NCBI GenBank assembly: GCA_009809945.1
Contig: WTPW01000300.1
Location: 240,980-304,979 of the forward strand
Direction: 5' to 3'
Source of the DNA: Gigaspora margarita
Lineage: Eukaryota; Glomeromycota; Glomeromycetes; Diversisporales; Gigasporaceae
DNA length: 64,000 nt
Shown: positions 36,922 to 48,229 of the stretch, one piece after another
Numbering within the stretch: position 1 is the first letter of the stretch
How the letters are laid out: each line of letters begins with the position of its first letter
The notes under the pieces: model-generated
The model's database searches: none
What the model was told of the DNA's origin: nothing
Seen by the model: the letters and a program-made list of their open reading frames with translations, nothing else
Position numbers and translations under genes: made by a program

Positions 36922-37740
36922 GGATAAGAGTTAATTAATCGGAAATAAGCTATCTTACGTAATACGTGGCTATCGAAGTTTTCTTATTTAAGTTTTAGTA
37001 GCACGGTATACTATTAAGTTCGACAAGAGTCTTTTTTTTTCATGCCGTATTATTTGTATACTTTAAGTTCTAGATTTTCTCATTGATATTCCCTCATTTC
37101 GCTGACAGTTTATCTGACATCACATAATGTTATGGTTATCATTTTATTAGTTGCAGGTATACATTTTTAGTAAATTGTCACTTGGTGTGAAGTTGGTTAA
37201 ATGGGCTATAATTAGATTTCCGTTACTCTATTGATTTAGATAATTAAAGAAATTACAAACTTTAATTCTGTACGTATTGCGGTCAGTACGTACGGTGTTA
37301 CATTTGATAAATTTCATTTTAATGGTGCCTCTTTGTTTACGAACCGTCGCATAGGCGTTACACAATTCATAAAACACTTTTTTATATTGTTTTAAAGTAT
37401 ATTTTCACAAAGCTCACGTTACTAACCCCATTGAAACGTGAATTAGCTCATTGTAAACTTGAGGGCTTCGTGCAGTATAATATCGGTTGAATCCCAGTAA
37501 ATCCCACAGCTTTTATATGACGATTTACCTTGCAAAGGTATATATGTAACTAAGTAATTGAAGAAATACCAAACTACAATTCCTAGACGTTGAGCAATAA
37601 AAACTAAAAAAAAAAGTAAAAGCAACGATCTAGTGTAGGTAACGTGGGTTTGGGAGTTAGTTTATAATATCCTTTTCTTAATATGTTTATAGAAAAAAAA
37701 CCATTAAAAAGCTTACAAAAACTTAAGTAATAATATAAAC

Positions 37741-38910
37741 CAAAGATGGCACCGAACCCTTTTTTGGTGATTCCGAAAGTTTCGGGTTTCGGATTATAGC
37801 TTCCAAAACCTTATCCGAAACTCGAAACCTCACCCGAAATCCGAAACCTCGACCGAAACCCGAAACCTCAACCGAAACCCCGAAACTGCAAAAACATCAA
37901 TAACTCATTTGTTTATTCTCTCCAAGTTGGCGCCGAAACCCTTTTGTGCCAAATCCGAAAGTTTTGGGCTTCGGATTATAAATTCCAAAATCTTATCCGA
38001 AACTCGAAATCTCACCCGAAACCCGAAACCTCATCGAACCAAATGAACACCAAAAACTACCCCAACTTCCATATACATTGATTGCATTAATGTATTATAT
38101 ATCTCTTTCAATTATACATCATATGCACTGACGTATGCTATGTATCTCTTCAATATACATTAGTCTCACTGATGTATGTTATATATCTCCTTAAATTCAA
38201 TAAAATTTAATATCCAGCGCTATTTGGGCTGGAATGCATCCAACAATTTATTGCATGCGTGCAATCCTTTTTGTTATTAATTCACAAGTACAACATGAAA
38301 GGTATAATTCCGAAATTTATATTCCGACAATCAAGGTTGCTTTTGCAAGCATCAGTTTTTTTTTTACTTATTACGTAAAAACTGGGTACAATATCAAGTA
38401 ATAATATGTAATTAGTACGTCCATATCTACTAATGATAGAATTGATAAGTTACCGCAGAATTAAATAAATTGTTGGTATCAAAAGGTATAAAATACTTAT
38501 CGATTCATCAATTGGCAATTTTTTCTATCGTCCTAGAATTTTGAAATCAGTTGTAATAACGGTATGATATTAAAAATAAAGTTGACCAACTTTAAAAAAA
38601 CCCCCAAACAAACCGAGGCAGTGAAAAAAATTGGCAAAAACATAATTAAAAAAAAGATCTATATAATATTATAATTTATTCAAAAATAATTTTACATTTT
38701 GGGTTCATTAAAAATAAGGCAACTTTATAATAAATTTATAAGCTTCAATATTATATTTTTGAGTTTCGGATTATAGGTATGGGTTTCGGATTATAGTTTC
38801 GGGTTTCGGGTTACGGAGTTTCGATGTTTTTTAAAAAAATCCGAAAATAGTTTCGGATTAGAACCGTTCCGAAACTAGTTCCGGGTAGGTTCGTTTCGAC
38901 GCCATGTTTG
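37741..38910. mobile_element. hAT-type element, 1170 bp, present only in block B
   Basis: Imperfect inverted ends CAAAGATGGCACCGAA and (inverted) CAAACATGGCGTCGAA, with an exact 8-bp duplication ATATAAAC (37733-37740, 38911-38918). Subterminal zones contain many CCGAAACC / GGTTTCGG repeats mirrored at the two ends. No transposase. The orthologous site in block A (8105-8112) is a single ATATAAAC, so the insertion happened after the segmental duplication, or was lost cleanly from A. Confidence 0.93.
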
Positions 38911-39065
38911 ATATAAACTATCTTTTTTTATTTTCATACAATTTTTAATACATGATAAATGTGAAAGACAATTAAAAATTATCTAAGATAAGATCGTATA
39001 AAACTTAAACTTTTGTTAAATAACCGTTGTATGATTAGAGATTATGTAAAATATCAGGGTTCGAG

Positions 39066-39215
39066 ATTATATACACGAAAGTCTTTATAAATTATATACA
39101 AGAAAGTCTTTATAAATTATATACACGAAAGTCTTTATAAATTATATACACGAAAGTCTTTATAAATTATATACACAAAAGTCTTTATAAATTATATACA
39201 CGAAAGTCTTTATAT
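39066..39215. repeat. 25-bp minisatellite, 6 units (block B)
   Basis: Six copies start at 39066, 39091, 39116, 39141, 39166 and 39191, against two in block A. Confidence 0.9.
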
Positions 39216-39410
39216 ATAATAATATTAGAAGTTAGTTCGTTATTAATTAATAACTGAACAGAACAATGATATGCTTACTCATTTAGCTGGAAAAATATAT
39301 TGCATAAATGAAGTTAAATTCATTATAGCTTCGATTTTATCTTGATTTTGCGTTATTTTTTTTTTATTCTTTTAAAATTTGTAATTTAACAACATGTGAC
39401 AATACATGAA

Positions 39411-40003
39411 CATTGTGACGGTGTTACTATCGGTTGGGAGATATCAGACCCGCCGGTTAAGCTACTCAGACAGTAAACGATATTATGGTAATCAAGATGG
39501 GTTTAAATGTATATCTGGTTGAGGTAAAATTAAAGAGTTCGAGGTAAAAGAATAAGGTGGGTTTTATAATGAATAAAGAGAAAATATGTAATCACTGTAA
39601 ACTATAAATCAAATAAAACAATCAATATAACTCATATGCAATAATCAGCAAATACGATATAAAAAAGAATTCACTCAGAAGACTTTATTATAAAGGAGGA
39701 ATTCACTCAGGCATTGCCTAAAGATACAAGAAGGTCGAATACATTAGTCTTTTATACATGTTTCTAGCTATAAGTCCCCCTGGGACATTTATCAGGTTAA
39801 CTTCCTTCTGTCATTACTAATCTTTAAATCCCTACAATGCCAATTAAACTTTCCTTTCATGTCTTTACCCAATTCAAGTCTTACACCCAAAACATAATTT
39901 TGAAATCTGCTTTTCTAACTCTTTATTGGGCTAGCAGATTTGTGATAATATATATCACGGATTATCGTGAAATTGGATTATTGTGAAATCTACGTGATCT
40001 TTA
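39411..40003 (-). mobile_element. Possible solo LTR (minus orientation)
   Basis: It begins TGTGACGGTGTTAC on the plus strand directly after the end of block B. Read on the minus strand it has LTR-like layout: TATAAAAG (about 39750), a downstream AATAAA-like signal (about 39685) and a ...CACCGTCACA end. The opposite border and a target duplication could not be fixed, so the call is tentative. Confidence 0.35.
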
Positions 40004-40005
40004 TA

Positions 40006-40196
40006 TATGTTGTGCATCAGATTGAAACTTGTGTCAGATTGAAACTGACGCATATCAGATGACTATCATTTGATCAGCATTAAATGATCAGCAACAGCTG
40101 GCCTAAACTTCTAACTTTACCGTAATTTTACCCTAACCCTAATCTAATTTAGGCCAGGTTTCATCTGACACAAGAATCGATCTGACGCACAACATA
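40006..40196. mobile_element. TA-flanked MITE, 191 bp
   Basis: Inverted ends TATGTTGTGCATCAGATTGA and (inverted) TATGTTGTGCGTCAGATCGA, similarity continuing through CTTGTGTCAGAT; TA at 40004-40005 and 40197-40198. The interior holds accctaaccctaa and a ggcctaaa/ttaggcc inverted pair. Confidence 0.75.
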
Positions 40197-41166
40197 TAAG
40201 GGAGGTGGGGGGTTTGTGATCAGGGGGGGTATTGTGGTCCAGTGAGATATCTTGTGATCCAGTGATTGGAATTGGGTAACTTTGGTACCATTCGATTCGT
40301 CTCTTTGAGACGAATTGAATGGTACCAAAATTATCTAGCTCCGACTAATAGATAAGAAGTTATACATAAAATTGGATTTTTATTTAAAATCAGATCATCA
40401 TAATGCAACTAAAACCAAGTATTTATCTATTTGTCCTTTGATTATTCAGTGATAAATTCAAATTTTAGTAACAATTATTAAAAAGAATAAAATTTTTGAG
40501 CCAGTAAAAAAAATGTGCAGTAGCTATTATATTCAAAAACAAATATGTATGCACATATGTATACATAGTAATTTTCGCTTAGTTTCGGAACCGCCTTATA
40601 CTTGGATCAGGCATGTTACTAGATGCCAAAATAAATATGTGATTGAAGAGGTAAATAATTGGGTTAATGCAGCGAAGGTTGTCAAAAGGATATAGCGAAA
40701 TACTCATGTGATACACGTGATCGCGTCAGGTAAGTATTAGGAGGATATGGCGACATAATTAATGCAAATGTAATTAGTAATGATAGAGTCAAATATAATT
40801 GTCAATGAAAAGTCAAATGTAATAGAGAAAATGAGGTGAAAATAACATCAGTTAGGTAGTGTGAAAGAATAAATATGGAAGCAAAATGTAAATGAAATAG
40901 AGGGATTTTTAGCTCTTAGAGCGAAAAATAATAAGTTAATAAAACACTTACATTCCAAATGTACATAAAGAAGCTTGTGTGTTCGTGATAATACAGAGGA
41001 GGTTCCTGTATTGAGTAGATTTGTAGTAGCTTCGAGCTACTACTTAACCCTGTGACAGTAATACATGTCACATAGTGTACATGTTAGCGAAATCATCAAA
41101 GATGATTGAACATTTATATGCCGTTTAATTTACACGTTCTCTTTTGGAAATTGGCCCTTATACGAA

Positions 41167-41176
41167 TATAAAAAGG
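41167..41176 (+). promoter_or_regulatory. Candidate TATA box of the pogo transposase
   Basis: TATAAAAAGG, 215 bp upstream of the transposase ATG at 41391, in an otherwise non-coding leader. Confidence 0.4.
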
Positions 41177-41390
41177 TTACCAGTAACTTACACCAGTCAT
41201 GTTTTACTCACTCACGTGTATCAGTCACGTTTCACTCACGTTATATTAAATCACAAGTTAGCATTAGTAAATTCAATTCAAAGTATCAAAAGTTAAATTC
41301 TTTTACAACTCTTTAACAAATTAATTTAATAAGTTTTTTATTTTACAAGTCTCATACATTCATGTGTTTTCTATAATAGGTAAAAATAAG

Positions 41391-43267
41391 ATGCCAAAAG
41401 CCTCTAATAACCAATATAAGCTTGAGGATGAGTGGCGTAAAGCAATTCTCGCCGCACTTAATGAGTTCAAAAATTATCCTACAAATATTAAACGACCTAG
41501 CATAAGTAAACTAGCCAAAGATTATGGAATTGCTAAAACTATTCTTAAACGTGTGATAGATAATAATGGCCCTCCTAAGTGCCCAGGTCCACTGACTGTC
41601 CTAACTGAGTATGAAGAAAGTCAACTTGTCGGGTATTGCATAAACATGCAAAGACTTGGATTTGGTCTAACCAAGTCTGGTGTCAATTATTGCATAATGG
41701 AAATAATGCGAAGTAACAAACAACCACATCCATTTGGTGATGTGGGCCAGGTCGAGATTGGTGGACCCGTTTTATGAAACACCATCCTGAGCTATCATTT
41801 TGTGTCCCCCAAAACTTATCAGAAGCTCGGGCACAAAGAGCAAATGCAACAATTATTAGAGACCATTTTAATAAACTCAAACAAGTAATTGATGAAAATT
41901 CACTTACCCCTATGCAAATTTGGAATATGGATGAGACCAGGTTTGTTCTTGTACCTACATTAGAAAAAGTAATAGCAAAAATAGGAGCTCAGCAAGTTCA
42001 TAAAGTCGTGCACGGAAATTCTACTGATCATATTTCTGTTGCACCCACAATTTCAGCAGCTGGATCATATATTTCTTCTTTGATAATTTACAAAGGTGCT
42101 CATGTGATTTCTGGTCTGTTGGAGGGTGTGCCTCCAGGAACTGTAATGGGGTTTCAGATACTGGAAACATGAAAGAAGATCTCTTTTTAATGTACCTGAC
42201 CCATTTTAACAGATTTTTCCACCCACCCGCCCAGTATTATTAATGCTTGATGGTCATAAGAGCCACATAACTTACATAAGTGTTAAGTTCTGCCATAAAA
42301 ATAGGATTCTTATTTATGCACTTCCGCCTCATACGATGCACATTTTGTAGCTATCTGAAATTCCCTTCGCAAAATTAAAAAATAAATATGAAAAAGAATG
42401 TGACAAATATCAAAACAATAATAATGGCAGAATAATAACAAAATATACCTTTGTGAAAGTCTTTGGTTTAGCCTTTCTCAAAATCTATACACCTTTAGCT
42501 ATTTGCAATGCCTTTCGAAAAATGGGAATATGGCCATTTAATCCTGATGCTATAAGTCCAGACCGCTTGGATCCTTCATTAGCAACAGAAAATTTTGATA
42601 TTGTACCTTCAACTAGTAAACCTTCAGATAACCAACTTCTTAATACTCAAAATTCCACTAACCAACTGCTCGCTATGCAACTCGTTGAATCGTTTCAACA
42701 ACTACCTAAAAAAACAAACTGCATTTACTCTACTCATTCAAACGTTACTTTGTTAGAAAAGAAAAAGAACTTCTTGAAAATGAGAATAAAATACTTAAAA
42801 GCAAAAATGAAAGATTAAAAACTATATTTGCAGCGATAAGTGAAGAATTAGAAGCTTATAAAAGCCCAGGAACATGTTCTCTAAGAACAGCCCTCAAGTA
42901 TCTGGTTTCTCGAACTTCTCAATCTGAAGTGCTGAACGTCTCTCCAGATTAACAGGAATCCGAATTGCCTCCACCTAAAAAATGAAAAACCCTTCCATTT
43001 GCACAGCTTCTCACTTGTGAAGAAATGGGAGCAGTTAAAAACTGCAAGAGAAGAAGAGAATAAAAAGATCACCAAAACCAAACAAAGAAAAGAGATAGCA
43101 GCTAAAAAAAAAGAAGAGAAAGAATGAAAAAAAGAAGAAACAGCACAAAAAAAAGAAGAAAGGGCATGACAAAAGGAAGAAAAGGTATGACAAAATGAAG
43201 AAAGAGAATGACAAAAAGAAGGCAGGGGTGCGGCTAAAGGAAGAAAAGGGAAGGCACAAGAAAAATA
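41391..43267 (+). pseudogene. pogo-like (Tc1/mariner superfamily) transposase, frameshifted
   Basis: The ATG at 41391 opens MPKASNNQYKLEDEWRKAIL; the longer frame starts only at a GTG. An HTH/psq-like DNA-binding part (SISKLAKDYGIAKTILKRV) is followed by a CENP-B-like HTH ending GDVG. A one-base loss near 41750 shifts to the next frame, WWTRFMKHHPELSF. The DDE domain shows the first Asp in QIWNMDETRF (about 41925) and KVIAKIGAQQ. Another shift at about 42150 leads to DTGNMKEDLFLMYLTHFNRF, and a third (about 42235) to LLMLDGHKSHIT with the second Asp. The usual H-x-x-QPLD-x-x-x-F block with the third acidic residue is replaced by HTMHIL then a stop. The C-terminal IYTPLAICNAFRKMGIWPFN, a leucine/lysine coiled coil and a Lys/Glu-rich tail end near 43267. 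Non-functional, but not very old. Confidence 0.85.
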
Positions 43268-43660
43268 GATCCATATAAAAAAAAATTTTTTCTTTTTTTT
43301 TCCTAAATCTAAGATCGACCACATTACCCCCTTTTTACAAAATTAGCATTTTATATCCCCGTATATAATGATCATTTATGCCTTAAAATTGTTTGTTATA
43401 CAATACTTTTTTATATCAGTTTTACTTTATTTTAGACATAGTTTATATGTTAATCGTAGCTTGAAATTTTATGTGCATAATAAAAAGTTTTGCTAATAAA
43501 GACCTTAACCGGTCCACAATACCCCCACCTCCCTTACATCAGATTTTCTAAAATTTCCAAAAATCATGTAAACAATTGATCTAATTGATCTATACATGTA
43601 ATCAAAACAATCAAATGCTATAACTGGTCAGTATGCTTATATGCACATTCTTGATATCTA

Positions 43661-44316
43661 TCCCTTAGTTTGTAAGGGTTTGCAAGCAAATTTGGCTGCA
43701 TAATTACTATAAATATATTTCTAATCTACTTTTTTAATCATTTAAAATATTTAAATAAAATTTGGTATGATAATATTTGAAAACAAGNATTATATTTTTG
43801 AATTATTTAATTTTATATTATAAGACAAAAAGTTTATGTTGCTTATAAGCTAAAAATATTGAATTTTAAAGAAATTTTTTAACCAAAAAAATAATTTACA
43901 ATATCTTGGTGAATTCTTTAAATATTGGTTTTAAAAATANAGTTNCTAATACAATATTGNAGTTTATATAAAGNATTACAACTTTTATTATTGCACTTTA
44001 AGTGATTTACTTGTAAAAATTTAGACTTGTATTAGAAGTAAAAATTTTTTTTATAAACAGAAACATTTAAAATTTGAGAAAACCTAAAGAAAAAATTCTA
44101 TAGTAAAAGTTCCAAAACTAAATCTTTAAATTTTATTACACTAAGGTTTTTTAATAATTTTAAAAAATTTTTATAATAAAGTTGATAAAACTGAACTAAT
44201 ATTATATTTTTTATTTAGAAAGTATATAGCTAAAATTAATATTTAAAGTTTTATTTAAAAAATTTAAAATTTTAAAATTTATACAGGCAAATTTGCCTGC
44301 ATAACAAATTAAGGGA
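43661..44316. mobile_element. Nested TA-targeting MITE, 656 bp
   Basis: Inverted ends TCCCTTAGTTTGT and ACAAATTAAGGGA with TA at 43659-43660 and 44317-44318. Inner mirrored motif aagcaaatttggctgcataa / caggcaaatttgcctgcata. Removing it rejoins the left arm of the foldback element (gatatcta|tataaaagac). The interior is AT-rich with several N. Confidence 0.75.
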
Positions 44317-44355
44317 TATATAAAAGACCTTTTAACGGTATCAAAAAGGTGATCT

Positions 44356-44458
44356 TAACCTTAACCCTAACCCTAACCTAAACCCAAGGCAAAAAAGAGT
44401 CTATAAAACCACTAACAAAAAAAAAATTTTGCCTCATATTTAGGGTTAGGGTTAGGGT
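44356..44458. repeat. Interstitial telomere-like repeats in inverted orientation
   Basis: Short CCCTAA runs at about 44356-44384 and TTAGGG runs at about 44440-44458 face each other across about 60 bp at the centre of the foldback element. Too few and too short for a telomere; they belong to the element. Confidence 0.75.
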
Positions 44459-44625
44459 CACCATTTTGATACATTTGGAAGATCTTTTATATAGAAATCA
44501 AAAATGCAATTTATGAAGCATATAGGCAATATTGAATTAACCCTCCTGTTATAGCATTTAATTGTAGTATAGATCAATTAGATTGATTGTTTACACGATT
44601 TTCAGAAATTTTAGAAAATCTGATG

Positions 44626-45260
44626 GTATGGAAATTACATGAATTTCATGATAATCTGATTTTATAATAATTTGCAACAATATATAAAGGTTTTACAATG
44701 CTTATAATTATTATGCACTGATCTAATTTATATTTGAATATCACACAAATGAATTAGTATAGAATTTGGGTATAGTAATAAAATATATCTATAGAAGAAC
44801 ATATATGGAAATTGAAATAACTATAGTAATAAGAAAGATCTATATATAGTAATAATGTAGAGCATGTATAAGTATCATAATTAAAGAATGAATGAACAAT
44901 CATTAAAGCAGAACAGTTCGTTTTAGAATTAAGAGGATCAGATTGTGATCATACAGGGGCAAAAAAACATATGTGATGATCATAAGGAAGATTTCAGCAC
45001 AAAAATATTATAAATATAACAATGGTTCCCCCTGTCTGTATCCACTTATTTTTACAGATAATGCAAACTTCTAAAAAGAAAATAGTCAATAAAAGAGAGC
45101 AAATTTTGACTATTCCAGATCATTCTGACAAAGAATTCAAACACATATAAAAGAAGAAAAAAGTGAATATTGTAATGAATTAAAAATTTAATTTTTGAAA
45201 TTATAAATAATTCCTAAATTTGTATTAGTTCCAATATAAAAAATTTATACTAAAATGGTA
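44626..45260. other. Spacer without recognised feature
   Basis: No frame with coding character and no bounded repeat. Confidence 0.45.
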
Positions 45261-45261
45261 A

Positions 45262-45480
45262 TGATGGGTGGCTTGGTGGCTTAATTATATGAATCTTATT
45301 TTGAGCATATCAAATAGACAATGAAGGTTCGCAAAACCCACTGCATAAACGTAGTGTTATCGATATCTACTTTTTTTAAGATAGTAGGTAACTAGAGCGA
45401 CCTTAGACAGTGATCACTTTGTGTAACCTCACTTGTTACTGTGATTTAACTAAGTCAAAAGGCATTTTTTAAGAAAACTT
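45262..45480 (+). repeat. Possible tRNA-like head of a SINE
   Basis: TGGCTTGGTGG resembles an A box and GGTTCGCAAAACC a B box about 60 bp later (45327-45339), the layout of an internal pol III promoter. No clover-leaf, poly(A) tail or target duplication could be confirmed. Confidence 0.3.
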
Positions 45481-45664
45481 AACAAAGAAGATTTATGGTA
45501 ATTTGCAATTATGAAAGAGGCAACAATTAAAAGTATATGATGATACTAGTAACTGTTTAATTTGTATAGTAAATAAATGTTTTTATTATTGAAAGAGTAT
45601 GAAGACTGATGTTGAACTTGGGGTCCACATTGGCTGCTTTTATACATTTTTGTTTTTTACAAAT

Positions 45665-45860
45665 GTAACAGGCTATATCTATTACATGTGCAATAAATGC
45701 TATATCTACTACTAATAAAATATATAGTATAAATAGTATAAATGTAATATATGAAATAAATAACATATGTGTAATAAATAAAATATAAAGTATATATGCT
45801 ATAAATATGACATGTTTTATAAATGCCATATATGCACTTTGGCACACAGTAGATTGCCTA
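45665..45860. repeat. Short periodic repeat, ATATAAAT/ATGC theme
   Basis: Imperfect 10-16-bp units (tataaatagtataaatgtaa type). The minus-strand frame at 45557-45865 (Ile/Tyr/Phe-rich) is a translation of this repeat and not a gene. Confidence 0.6.
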
Positions 45861-46009
45861 GCCAATCAAATTGTAGATCCTATATTGATTGTTCATTGGA
45901 TCTGATCTTGGTAACTAGTAGTTGTACAGGGATAGTCTATAGCTCATTCGAACCATCTTATCAGGCTGAGTTGAATGGTAGTTGTTTCATTGAATTCTGA
46001 TCACTGGAT

Positions 46010-46710
46010 TAAGAGTTATACCCACTTTTGTGTATTTTCATAGGTCAACAGTAGTATCACATCAGCAAATTTAATAGGGCGTAATATTACGAAATAATTT
46101 ACAACCCATAAAAATAGCATAATATATAGTAAGATATTTTGAAAACTTGCAAAATAATAAATTATGAAATATTACATAAGAAATTATGAAATATTACATA
46201 ATATATTTCGCAATATTTCGAAATAGACAGAGTAATATAAGGACTTTGCAGTAGAAAAGGCTGATACTGGTTTATATACAATTTTGAAAAATCATGTTTG
46301 TTTTGTTCAGACTGATCTGGGTTAATCAAAAATTTTATGATTTGATTGGCCAGTTGTATCAGGCAATCCTGTGATGTATGAAACTCCAAAGTAATTTTTT
46401 TTAAATATCTAAATTTTTTATTATGCAAATCAATTTCCATTTATAATGAAAAAATGTAGCCTGTGTTGAAATATATCTGAATACAACAAAAACCTAACTT
46501 TCATTTTTGGGCAGTATCAGCCCTTTATATTGCAAAGGCCCCATATTATGAAACATTTACAGGCAGTAAATTAAATCATATTAATTTGCAACAAAGCATG
46601 CATTGGACTATATTTTCAAAATATTTCAAAATTTTGTATGATATATCAAAATTAATCTAAAATTTTGTATTACACAATTAGATTAGATCTTTTGTTTATA
46701 AATTAGATCT
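46010..46710. other. AT-rich spacer with aatatttcgaaatatt-like motifs
   Basis: Repeated short gaaatatt/aatatttc inverted motifs like those in 50600-51180. The frame at 46162-46440 (minus) begins in these motifs and shows no recognisable domain. Confidence 0.4.
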
Positions 46711-47510
46711 TTATATACATTGTTTTTTTTATTTGATTTTGTTTTTTTATTTTTGTTTTGTTTTTTTTTTGGTTTCATTTTGTGTTTTGTTTTTGTTCTG
46801 TTTTTTTTTTATTTACCAGTATTTTTTTTAATCTTTTTTAATTTTATTTGCCACTTTACAAGAACACTAGCCCTTTGCAAGAAAACCAACAACTTTTCAG
46901 TACTTTGCAAGTACACCAATTTGACTTTACAAGCCAACTCAAATTTCTGACACTTTGCAAGAACCCTTCTAAATCTTCAAGAACACTTCTTTAGAAAAAT
47001 GATTTAGTTAGTGCAAGTATTCGCAAGTTTTCACATATTTATTTTTTTATTTGATACTTTTTGTTTTTGTTTTTTGAGTTTTTTTTATTTTTTTTTTATT
47101 AATTTATTTTGTTCTATTACTTTGTGAGAACATGCTTCTTTAGAGTTAGGCACAAGTTTTTGCAAGTTTTTGCAAGTTTTCACAAGTTAACTTAGCACTT
47201 TACAAAACTCAACTAGGTTTTGACAATTTCTGAATTAGAACTCTTACTTCAGAGAAAAAGAGATTTGGGGCTTTGTTTATTTTTTTTATTAAGTTTGCCT
47301 ACATATTTTGTTTTTCTGTTATTTTTTTTTTACTTATTTTTTTACTTTTATTTTATTTTGTTTATTCCTGACTTTCTTCAGAACTTTGCAAGAAACAAAC
47401 TGACTTTTCTGGCACTTTACAAAAACACCAACTCTAACTTCTCTACCACTTTGCAAGAACCTACTAGATTCTCCAACAATTTGCAAAATCTCCTACACTT
47501 CTGAGAATAG
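46711..47510. repeat. T-rich tracts alternating with a CTTTGCAAGAACAC minisatellite
   Basis: Two T-rich stretches (46711-46840, 47270-47370) are each followed by clusters of imperfect 20-25-bp units containing actttgcaagaacacca. Hydrophobic frames at 46720-46950 and 47220-47504 are translations of T runs. Confidence 0.75.
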
Positions 47511-48010
47511 TTTTTTTTTACTTTTCTATTATTTTAAAAGTAATGAATATGAGTGAAGTGAAATAATAGCTAACTGAGAGTGAGAAAAATAATTATATAG
47601 AGCTAGTATTATGCGATGAAGTGTGAAAGTAGTTTAAAATATTACTGTGTTTTTATTTTTATTTTTTATATTATTTTTTTTTACTTCTCTACTATTTTTA
47701 GGAAGTGGCAAATATAAGCGAATATAAGTGAATATAATTGTATAAATAATATAAGTAAATATAATTGTATAAAGCAGTATTATCCAATAAAGAGCAAAAG
47801 TAGTTTACAATATACTATTTTTTCAGTTTTATTTTTTTCATTATTTTTATACTTCTCTACTATTTTTAGAAAGTAGCTAGTATAAGCAAATATAATCATT
47901 AAAACAAAGAAGAGAAATAATAGCTAACTGCAGGGTGAGAAAATAAGTGTGTAGAGCTAATATTATGTGACAAAGTATGAAAGTAGTTTAAAATATATCT
48001 ATTTTTTTGG
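47511..48010. repeat. Three tandem units of about 170-185 bp
   Basis: Units contain tacttctctactatttttag near the start and aaagtagtttaaaatat near the end (about 47628, 47798, 47983). Flanked by further T-rich DNA to 48230. Confidence 0.75.
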
Positions 48011-48229
48011 TTTCATGCTTTTCATTATTTTTTTTCAGGTTCAGTTTTTTTTGGTTTTATTTTTTTTGTCTTTTTTTCATTTTTTTTGCAAAGAATGTAT
48101 AATAATATATAATAAAATATATTTAATTTAAAATGTATAATAATATATAATAAAAATATATTTAATTTAAAATATATAATAATAATAATAAATAAATAAA
48201 TATAAAATTTTATATTAAATTGCAAAACC

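Larger units (their letters stand above)
31163..39408. repeat. Segmental duplication block B
   Basis: Direct-orientation partner of block A. It is about 2.2 kb longer, explained by nine extra TPR units (about 918 bp), a 1170-bp hAT insertion with its 8-bp duplication, and extra 25-bp minisatellite units. Small substitutions and indels are spread throughout, so the copies are not identical. Confidence 0.9.
40199..43534 (+). mobile_element. pogo-family DNA transposon, 3336 bp, transposase decayed
   Basis: Ends AGGGAGGTGGGGG and CCCCCACCTCCCT are inverted; TA flanks both sides (40197-40198, 43535-43536). After the first 13 bp both ends share TATTGTGG(T/A)CC; the left end has an extra about 19 bp between the two blocks. 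The element carries a CENP-B/pogo-like transposase pseudogene. A palindromic ggtaccattcgatt / gagacg module lies near the left end (40288-40327). 40500-41060 shows no credible gene. Confidence 0.85.
43537..44625. mobile_element. Foldback element with telomere-like centre (about 431 bp plus nested MITE)
   Basis: Ends CATCAGATTTTCTAAAATTT and its inverse (44605-44625). Inverted similarity continues through gtaaacaatngatctaattg, tgctataac, tatataaaagaccttttaac and into accctaaccctaacc, making arms of roughly 190 bp. The left arm is split by a nested MITE (43661-44316). The outer target duplication is unclear because the pogo element abuts the left end. Confidence 0.75.

Noticed and set aside
40700-41072. 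Solo LTR inside the pogo element ending ...ctgtgacagtaatacatgtcaca
   Set aside because: No matching left border or target duplication; could equally be the transposon's own leader.
42881-43324. Phe/Ser-rich minus-strand frames
   Set aside because: Antisense of the Lys/Glu-rich tail of the pogo transposase.
44356-44458. Former telomere or chromosome fusion point
   Set aside because: Only a few TTAGGG units, placed symmetrically in a transposon hairpin and shared with a SINE body.
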